DNA of 64,000 nt from Crateriforma conspicua (lineage in GTDB: Bacteria > Planctomycetota > Planctomycetia > Pirellulales > Pirellulaceae), in contig NZ_CP036319.1 in assembly GCF_007752935.1 (NCBI RefSeq), positions 2,418,001 to 2,482,000 of the forward strand, read 5' to 3'. Position 1 is the first letter of the stretch. The number at the start of each line of letters is the position of its first letter. The position numbers and the translations under genes were made by a program. Shown here in pieces: positions 58,851 through 64,000 of this stretch. Under the pieces are notes generated by a model. It had not been told where the DNA came from. It searched no databases and worked only from the letters and a program-made list of their open reading frames with translations.

Positions 58851-60068
58851 ATGTCAACCACTGATGTTCAAACGACGGAGACCGGTGCTTCAGCGTCCGC
58901 GTCGTCCGATTCGACCCACGGGCATGATCACGATCACCCGTCGTTCTTGGCTCACCACTTCGACACGCCCGAGCAGCAGTTCGACAGTGGCAAGTTGGGC
59001 ATGTGGCTGTTCTTAGTCACGGAAGTCCTGTTTTTCAGCGGGATGTTCTGTGCCTATGCGATCTTTCGGATGTTGCGTCCGGAGGTTTTCGAAGGCTGCA
59101 GCCAGTTCCTGAACACCAAGCTGGGTGCGATCAACACCGGCGTTCTTCTGTTCAGTTCGCTGACGATGGCATGGGCCGTTCGCTGTGCCCAAACAGAAGA
59201 ATACAAGAAGCTGACTGCACTGCTGGCCACCACGCTGTCCTGTGCGATGGTGTTCTTGGGCGTAAAGTCGATCGAGTATTCGCACAAGTGGGGCATGGGT
59301 CTGAACCCTGCCGGCCTGTTCACCTATGACCCGGCCAACCCTCATCCCGGCGGTCACCCCAACTACTTGCTGTGGCTGTGTATTCCGTTTATCGCGATCA
59401 CGATCGGCGTGGCGATCTGGTTGGTCGTTTCGTTTCTGAAGAAGAACACGTTCCAGTTCGAATGTGCCAAGCCGCTGTTGGTCGTCTGCCTCAGCTTTTT
59501 CGCCGGCGTCGGACTGGGAACGATTCTCGAAAGCGGTGAATCCGCCGAACACCACGCCGCCGCGGGTGATCACGGCGACGGGGATGCCCACGCGGATCAC
59601 GCAGTGGCGGATCACGATCACGATCACGATCACGATGCCGATGTGGAAGCGGCCGTTGCCGCGATGGAAGATTCGGGCGATCTGGTCGCCTTAGAAGCTT
59701 TGGCAGCCGACGAATCCAACACGGGGCTTCAAAATCAATTGGACGCCCGACGGCGTCAGTACGAAGTGGCCGGCAGTTCCGTCGTCAGCGACGTCGATGA
59801 AGTGGATGGCACGATCGAAAAGGCGACACAGAACGTGTTCACGCCTCGGACCGCCGGTGTCTTCTTCAGCATCTATTACTGCATGACTGGGATCCACGCG
59901 ATTCACATCTTGGCGGGGATCGGTGTTTTGGTTTGGTTGCTGGTGCGTTCGATTCGCCAAGACTTCAATCGTCAATACTTTGGCCCGGTGGATTACGTCG
60001 GACTGTATTGGCACCTGGTCGACTTGATTTGGATTTACCTGTTCCCGTTGCTGTACCTGATCCGCTAA
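58851..60068 (+). CDS. coxC: Cytochrome c oxidase subunit III with large His-rich insertion
   Basis: A 405-residue version of a protein that normally has about 200. The start has His-rich THGHDHDH, then family helices GKLGMWLFLVTEVLFFSGMF (about 48-70), NTGVLLFSSLTMAWAV (95-110) and FLGVKSIEYSHKW (135-147). Two extra helices (about 171-196 and 206-226) and a long polar part (about 228-330) with HADHAVADHDHDHDHD follow. Canonical helices resume with FFSIYYCMTGIHAIHILAG (338-356) and YWHLVDLIWIYLFP (386-399). The insertion is thus between family helices 3 and 4. Metal storage or docking to ACIII are only guesses. Confidence 0.93.
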   Translation: MSTTDVQTTETGASASASSDSTHGHDHDHPSFLAHHFDTPEQQFDSGKLGMWLFLVTEVLFFSGMFCAYAIFRMLRPEVFEGCSQFLNTKLGAINTGVLLFSSLTMAWAVRCAQTEEYKKLTALLATTLSCAMVFLGVKSIEYSHKWGMGLNPAGLFTYDPANPHPGGHPNYLLWLCIPFIAITIGVAIWLVVSFLKKNTFQFECAKPLLVVCLSFFAGVGLGTILESGESAEHHAAAGDHGDGDAHADHAVADHDHDHDHDADVEAAVAAMEDSGDLVALEALAADESNTGLQNQLDARRRQYEVAGSSVVSDVDEVDGTIEKATQNVFTPRTAGVFFSIYYCMTGIHAIHILAGIGVLVWLLVRSIRQDFNRQYFGPVDYVGLYWHLVDLIWIYLFPLLYLIR

Positions 60069-60134
60069 TCCGCGGGCCAGAAACACCGGTCTCTCATTTC
60101 TTTTTGACGTTCGATTTCATTAAGCGACTTCATC

Positions 60135-60497
60135 ATGTCAGGTCACGGACATAGCGACGACGGAACCGATTTTGCGCACCCGATCCCGTTGCCACTGCTT
60201 TTCGGTGTTTTCTTTGCGTTGGTGTTTTTGACCATCGTCACCGTGGCACAGGCCAGCTTCGATCTGGGCAGCCTGGATGTGGCGGTCGTGATGGCCATCG
60301 CGACGATCAAAGCGATTTTGGTCGCGTTGTTCTTCATGCACCTGGCATTCGACAAACCCTTCAACATCATCGTGTTCGTCGGTTCGTTTGTTTTTGTCGG
60401 TCTGTTCGTGATCTTCACGCTGAGCGATAGTCAGCTGACGTCGGATTCTTTCGAACCCAAGATTGACGAACCGGTCGTCGCCGAAGCATCGATGTGA
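60135..60497 (+). CDS. Cytochrome c oxidase subunit IV (caa3/CtaF-like)
   Basis: A 120-residue membrane protein with three hydrophobic helices (about 18-38, 49-70 and 76-98). The segment ATIKAILVALFFMHLAFDKPFN is the signature of prokaryotic oxidase subunit IV, a small accessory chain that stabilises the complex. The N-terminus, MSGHGHSDDGTDFAHP, is His-rich like several partner subunits. It is the last gene of the operon, 66 nt after coxC, and the terminator lies about 120 nt downstream. Confidence 0.93.
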   Translation: MSGHGHSDDGTDFAHPIPLPLLFGVFFALVFLTIVTVAQASFDLGSLDVAVVMAIATIKAILVALFFMHLAFDKPFNIIVFVGSFVFVGLFVIFTLSDSQLTSDSFEPKIDEPVVAEASM

Positions 60498-60617
60498 TCC
60501 TGGGGACACGCCGAACGATAGGAGACGCTGGTTTCTGAATCGTCGCAGGCGTCGTCTTGACCCCGGATTTGCGGGCCGGTTCCGATCGACTGGCCCACTC
60601 TTCAGTACAATACGAAG

Positions 60618-60650
60618 CGTCACTTTGCGAAATGCAGAGTGGCGTTTTTT
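60618..60650 (+). terminator. Rho-independent terminator of the act/cox operon
   Basis: An 11-bp stem (CGTCACTTTGC / GCAGAGTGGCG, with two G-T pairs) with a GAAAT loop and six T directly after. It lies 121 nt past the subunit IV stop and 100 nt before the DUF1080 gene. Confidence 0.88.
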
Positions 60651-60752
60651 CGTGGACACGTCCGATCGATTCCTCCGGCCGCAATCCGCGACGCTTCCCA
60701 CCGATCCATCCTTTCTGCACCATTCCCCCACCTGTAACGTTTGGAACCCATC

Positions 60753-61424
60753 ATGCCCGTTGTGCGTTTGACTTGCTTGTTTGCTTTGGCCTTCTTTTCC
60801 TTCACCACCGCGTTTGGCGAATCAACAGCAACGAAGTCCGGTTGGACCGTTCTGTTCGATGGGGCCAACACCGACGCGTTTAGGAATTACCAGTCCGACA
60901 CGATCTCATCGGGATGGAAGATTCAGGATGACGCCTTGGTGCGTGCCGAGAAAGGTGCCGGTGACATCATCACCAAGGAGAAGTTTGGCGCATTTGAGTT
61001 GGAACTGGAGTACAAGATTTCACCCGAAGGCAATAGCGGCGTGATGTTCCATGTCACCGAAGACAACCCGAAGCCGTGGCAAAGCGGTCCGGAGATCCAG
61101 GTGCAAGACAACACCGCAGGTCATGATCCGCAAAAAGCCGGGTGGTTGTACCAGTTGTACAAAGCCGACGTTGATGCCACCAAACCGGCCGGGCAATGGA
61201 ACAAGCTTCGGATTTTGATCACGCCCGAAAAGTGCGCTCACTACGTTAACGGCGTGAAGTACTTCGAATATGTCAAAGGCAGCGATGACTGGGATCAGCG
61301 CGTCGCAAAAAGCAAGTTCTCGAAATTCGAAGGCTTTGGTGAAGCGACCAGCGGCCACATCGCATTGCAAGACCACGGCGACGAAGTGGCCTATCGGAAC
61401 ATTCGCGTCCGCAAGTTTGACTGA
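60753..61424 (+). CDS. Secreted DUF1080 (3-keto-disaccharide hydrolase-like) protein
   Basis: A 223-residue exported protein. Residues 1-21 form a signal peptide (MPVVRLTCLFALAFFSFTTAFG). The rest is the DUF1080 beta sandwich of ConA type: GWTVLFDGANTDAFRNY, ALVRAEKGAGDIITKEKFGAFELELEYKIS, EGNSGVMFHV, GPEIQVQDN and GHIALQDHGDEVAYRNIRVR. Some members cleave 3-keto-glycosides made by sugar oxidoreductases; most are uncharacterised, and the group is greatly expanded in planctomycetes. The ATG at 60753 is used, since an upstream TTG adds only four residues. It stands between two terminators, so it is monocistronic. Confidence 0.92.
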   Translation: MPVVRLTCLFALAFFSFTTAFGESTATKSGWTVLFDGANTDAFRNYQSDTISSGWKIQDDALVRAEKGAGDIITKEKFGAFELELEYKISPEGNSGVMFHVTEDNPKPWQSGPEIQVQDNTAGHDPQKAGWLYQLYKADVDATKPAGQWNKLRILITPEKCAHYVNGVKYFEYVKGSDDWDQRVAKSKFSKFEGFGEATSGHIALQDHGDEVAYRNIRVRKFD

Positions 61425-61478
61425 ATGATCAGCGTGATCCTGATCGTTTGCTGATCAGACATCGGTTTTTCGGCTTTG

Positions 61479-61528
61479 ATGCCGGCGTCGCCGCCAGATT
61501 CAATTGGGCAGCGGCGTCGGCATTTTTT
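61479..61528 (+). terminator. Rho-independent terminator of the DUF1080 gene
   Basis: ATGCCG-(GCGT)-CGCCGC pairs with GCGGCG-T-CGGCAT, two 6-bp stems with a small internal bulge, followed by six T. Just before it, TGATCAGC/GCTGATCA around 61428-61459 gives another 8-bp stem. Confidence 0.78.
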
Positions 61529-61631
61529 GATATGACGAAGCTTGGTAAGGATGGGCTCCGCTGAAGCCTCCGACGCTACGTTGCCGCGAAACACTTCAAG
61601 ACAGCGACTTTGAAGCTGCGTTTCCGTGGCT

Positions 61632-62399
61632 TCATGGACTCGCTAATCCGGAGCCGTTTTCTGCCCCGTTCTCTGACCTGTTCGCTGGGCCGGTTGCCCG
61701 TTCTTGGGGATAGCCAAAAATGCGATAGTCGCGTTGGTAGATCGTGTGGACCTTTGCCAGGGCATGTGCGCCGAGTGCGGGCATTGGTGTGGTGCTTTGC
61801 TGATTGACCCCATGCAACGACGCCGAAATCCCAAGTCGCTTGCCGATCGCTTCAAAGCCTCCGGGAAGCGATTCGACTTTGACGACGTCGTCCACCATCA
61901 GTTGGTCTGCGTCGGTGCATAAGAAAAAGCTTTGTGGGACGAAGTGCACCCAGCGATAGGCAAAGGCTGGATCAAGAACATTGCAAACGAAGTCTTCGAA
62001 CGACCCGGACGCGGCGCGAATGACATCGCCACACTTCGCATCGGCCCGACCTTTGCCACCGGACAGCACATATCGGTAGGCGGAAAACAGCCGAGCCAAC
62101 GGCGACCGGACAAGCGAAAATTTATAGTAGTCGTCGAATCGCTGCGGATCGTAACGCTGGTAAACGAAGTACGGGTAGTGACCGATGATGTCGGTTCCGA
62201 AAACCAGTCGCCCGATACTTGATCCCGCCGCTTTGGGGACGTGAATGAAAATCACCTTCTTCGCGACGGAGCGCGGGTGATAAACCGACGCGATTCCAGT
62301 CCGTTCACGAACACGAAGCGACCAGCCAAGCGGCAGAAATCTTGGCAATCGATAGCGATGGCGTAGGAATGATGCTCGGCGAAACTGCGATGGAGTCAT
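61632..62399 (-). CDS. Sulfotransferase family protein
   Basis: A 255-residue enzyme that would transfer sulfate from PAPS to a carbohydrate or other acceptor. The 5'-phosphosulfate loop is FIHVPKAAGSSIGRL (about residues 51-65), and the 3'-phosphate site is SLVRSPLARLFSAYRY (about 95-110), the layout of the Sulfotransfer_2 family. No signal peptide is seen, though the basic N-terminus has some hydrophobic residues. The C-terminal 20 residues are Asn/Ser/Gly-rich. Its ATG overlaps the stop of the preceding 80-residue frame (ATGA). Acceptor unknown; several sulfatases in this region show that sulfated glycans matter to this organism. Confidence 0.88.
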   Translation of the reverse strand: MTPSQFRRASFLRHRYRLPRFLPLGWSLRVRERTGIASVYHPRSVAKKVIFIHVPKAAGSSIGRLVFGTDIIGHYPYFVYQRYDPQRFDDYYKFSLVRSPLARLFSAYRYVLSGGKGRADAKCGDVIRAASGSFEDFVCNVLDPAFAYRWVHFVPQSFFLCTDADQLMVDDVVKVESLPGGFEAIGKRLGISASLHGVNQQSTTPMPALGAHALAKVHTIYQRDYRIFGYPQERATGPANRSENGAENGSGLASP

Positions 62400-62638
62400 T
62401 CGCCTATCGTAAAAGCGCCTTCACTGATCAGATAGGTCCCGGCGATCCAATCGATTGCCTGTGCATCCGATGCGGCTGCGCAAACTTCATCGCTGTAACC
62501 GTGGGTGACTAAATCAGCGGCCACCCTGTTTCGCAAATCGAAAGATGCCGGCGTCACTGCGGGGGGCATCCCGTTGGCGACGTCGGCACCATTCGTTGGG
62601 GAGAGCGGTGGAGGGGCGATGCATCGCTTTGCAATCAA
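62396..62638 (-). CDS. Doubtful 80-residue protein upstream of the sulfotransferase gene
   Basis: An 80-residue frame starts 21 nt after the Dps stop and its stop overlaps the sulfotransferase start in an ATGA. Residues 1-30 are Pro/Ala-rich; the second half, ASFDLRNRVAADLVTHGYSDEVCAAASDAQAIDWIAG, looks like a plausible amphipathic helical region. I recognise no family. Position and overlap argue for a real gene, the lack of homology against it. Confidence 0.4.
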   Translation of the reverse strand: MIAKRCIAPPPLSPTNGADVANGMPPAVTPASFDLRNRVAADLVTHGYSDEVCAAASDAQAIDWIAGTYLISEGAFTIGE

Positions 62639-62659
62639 GCGATTGATCGCTCGACGGAG

Positions 62660-63097
62660 TTACTCCAGATAGCTCTTCAACATCCAAACCGTTTTCTCGT
62701 GCACTTGGATGCGAGCGATCATCAAGTCTTCCGACTCGGAGTCATCCGCATCACCGGCGACATCCCGAGCGGCTTTCAAATCGGTCAGCAGTTTGTCGTA
62801 GCATTTGATCAAGTGGCGAACCATGTCATCGGCGGACGCGTCTTCGGCCACTTCGTCGATGCCTGCCAGTTTTGCCAGGTTCGCGAGACCGCCGGGGGCC
62901 AATGCACCGATCGAACGGATGCGTTCGGCGATCTCGTCAACCGCTTCGAACATTTCGGTGTATTGTTCCTCAAATGCGTTGTGCAGCCCGAAGAACGAAC
63001 GTCCGCGAACGTTCCAGTGGCACAGATGCGTTTGTCCCATCACCGCATAGGTGTCGGCGACCACGCGGCGAAGCGATTCAACCAGTTTTTCACTCAT
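62660..63097 (-). CDS. Dps-like ferritin (DNA protection/iron storage)
   Basis: A 145-residue four-helix ferritin-like protein. The Dps signature is visible: THLCHWNVRGRSFFGLHNAFEEQYTEMFEAVDEIAERI, containing the inter-subunit ferroxidase His, the second His and the Asp/Glu ligands. It should form a dodecamer that oxidises ferrous iron with peroxide and may bind DNA. The ATG at 63095-63097 is preferred (MSEKLVESLRR) with an AGAGAA site before it; an upstream start would add nine residues. It is followed on the same strand by the doubtful frame and the sulfotransferase gene. No Fur or OxyR box was searched for beyond eye inspection. Confidence 0.93.
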   Translation of the reverse strand: MSEKLVESLRRVVADTYAVMGQTHLCHWNVRGRSFFGLHNAFEEQYTEMFEAVDEIAERIRSIGALAPGGLANLAKLAGIDEVAEDASADDMVRHLIKCYDKLLTDLKAARDVAGDADDSESEDLMIARIQVHEKTVWMLKSYLE

Positions 63098-63266
63098 CAG
63101 AAATTCTCTTGGCGATTTCGGCATACATATCGATGAATCGGAGGGACATGTTGTCGACGTTCCGATTCGATTTCACTCATCATGGTAATGTCGCTTTGAA
63201 TCGTTCAACCGCTGCGGCATGTTGACGCGGACGGAGAAGCAAAGGCCATGGCATAGTTGAATTCAT

Positions 63267-64000
63267 TTAGGTTCCGACCCGAATGACGATACGTCGATAA
63301 TCGGTCAGCGGATACGGTCGGCCCGTGTCGGTGATTTCAAGAACCAAGTGAATCGTTTGGCCGTTGGCGTCTTGCGGAACATTGAAGCTTGGCGTTGCTG
63401 TTTCGCCGTTGCGGATCGCAGGCAATTCGCCCGTGTAGGTTCCCGCTTCGGGATAGAACCACCAGCGAAACCGCAACTGGTCGCCGTCGGGATCGGTGGA
63501 CTTTGTGGCGTCAAGCGATAGTGGTTCTCCCGCGGTACCGCTGCGAAATAGAATGGCGTCGCCGGCGTCGTCGCCAATTGCAGCGACGGGATGATGATTG
63601 GCTTGGTCGTAGGAACGAACACACCAGTCCAACCGTGCGGCAAAATCGTTCCACGTCGCCCGCCGGAATCTCCACACGGGTGCAAAGATGCCGCTGAAAT
63701 CTTCGCCTGTTTCCGGATCGATCCAATGGTCTTCTGCTTCGGCATAAACCTTGAATGGGCGACCGGTTTGTTCGTCGTCTCGTACGCTGCGGTGCTTGGA
63801 CCAATCGTTCGATGTTTTTTGGGGATCGAATCGTCCGGACCAACCGCCCCAATTCACGTGATCGATGGAAAAAAGTCCTTTGTTAACCAAGCCCAGCCAC
63901 GGCACCGTTCCACCGCCTTCGAGGAAGGAAAGGCGGCCGCCGGAAAACTGGCGCAGTGGCCAAGCGACACCCAGCGGTCCGTTGTCCGATTTGATGTGGT
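63267..64000 (-). CDS. DUF1593 (nucleoside hydrolase-like) protein, 5' part outside window
   Basis: The frame enters from the right edge and ends at 63267, about 244 residues visible. The segments GGRLSFLEGGGTVPWLGLVNKGLFSIDHVNWGGWSGRFDP and EDHWIDPETGEDFSGIFAPVWRFRRATWNDFAARLDWC are typical of DUF1593 proteins, which combine a nucleoside-hydrolase-like domain with a C-terminal Ig-like domain. The Ig-like part is visible as DATKSTDPDGDQLRFRWWFYPEAGTY, of PKD type. The active-site start of the domain, usually a DTDxGxD-like motif, is outside the window. Probably secreted and acting on a sugar or nucleoside, but substrate is unknown. Confidence 0.83.
   Translation of the reverse strand, partial: HIKSDNGPLGVAWPLRQFSGGRLSFLEGGGTVPWLGLVNKGLFSIDHVNWGGWSGRFDPQKTSNDWSKHRSVRDDEQTGRPFKVYAEAEDHWIDPETGEDFSGIFAPVWRFRRATWNDFAARLDWCVRSYDQANHHPVAAIGDDAGDAILFRSGTAGEPLSLDATKSTDPDGDQLRFRWWFYPEAGTYTGELPAIRNGETATPSFNVPQDANGQTIHLVLEITDTGRPYPLTDYRRIVIRVGT

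Overview
The window is GC-rich, gene-dense chromosomal DNA that reads as a planctomycete, most likely a Pirellulaceae (Rhodopirellula-like) marine bacterium. The evidence is the density of secreted sulfatases and sulfatase/glycosidase fusions, a PVC-type dehydrogenase with a CxxCH haem module, ThuA and DUF1080 proteins, an ECF sigma/FecR pair, and an alternative complex III (ACIII) operon joined to an A2-type caa3 oxidase operon. I see no phage, transposase, CRISPR array or plasmid function. Assignment below phylum level is inference.

Layout. 1-4.1 kb: the 5' part of a secreted zinc metalloprotease, an Hsp20 chaperone, a small thioredoxin-fold protein and a YiiM-like MOSC protein. 4.1-7.3 kb (minus strand): an arsenic cluster arsR-arsD-arsA-arsC, with near-identical operator-like boxes 28-30 nt upstream of both arsR and arsD and no efflux permease. 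7.4-9.4 kb: an SDR plus Old Yellow Enzyme pair. 9.6-18.3 kb (minus): an apparent operon of ECF sigma factor, FecR-like membrane protein (ATGA overlap), a sulfatase/ConA-like/propeller fusion and a GH2/GH43 fusion, closed by a strong terminator; this looks like a self-regulated polysaccharide utilisation unit. 18.8-25 kb: a CoA-binding protein, a soluble Aer-like PAS protein, a CAU-anticodon tRNA, a zinc-ribbon membrane protein/HD hydrolase/nagB operon and trmL. 25.3-36.1 kb: a NIP-like aquaporin, an SGNH/PVC dehydrogenase/cytochrome c protein that seems cut off from the preceding ThuA gene by a run of ten A, a GH127-like/discoidin/sulfatase fusion, and a secreted ConA-like protein with an in-frame 42-bp repeat.

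36.5-44.8 kb: rpoB and rpoC, with a terminator after rpoC. 45.6-60.65 kb (plus): actA, actB, actC, an actD-actE fusion, actF, a small one-TM protein, a SCO copper chaperone, then coxB-coxA-coxC-coxD, ending in a clear terminator. Together they form an electron path from quinol through ACIII to an A2-type caa3 oxidase. Several subunits carry His/Asp-rich tails or insertions. 60.75-64 kb: a DUF1080 protein with its own terminator, then on the minus strand a sulfotransferase, a doubtful 80-aa frame, a Dps-like ferritin and the 3' part of a DUF1593 hydrolase.

The most notable points are the ThuA/dehydrogenase split at a ten-A run, the paired ars operators with a missing efflux pump (and a metalloid-type aquaporin elsewhere in the window), the sigma-controlled sulfatase/glycosidase operon with G-rich tracts before its start codons, and the His-rich, enlarged subunits of the respiratory complex.
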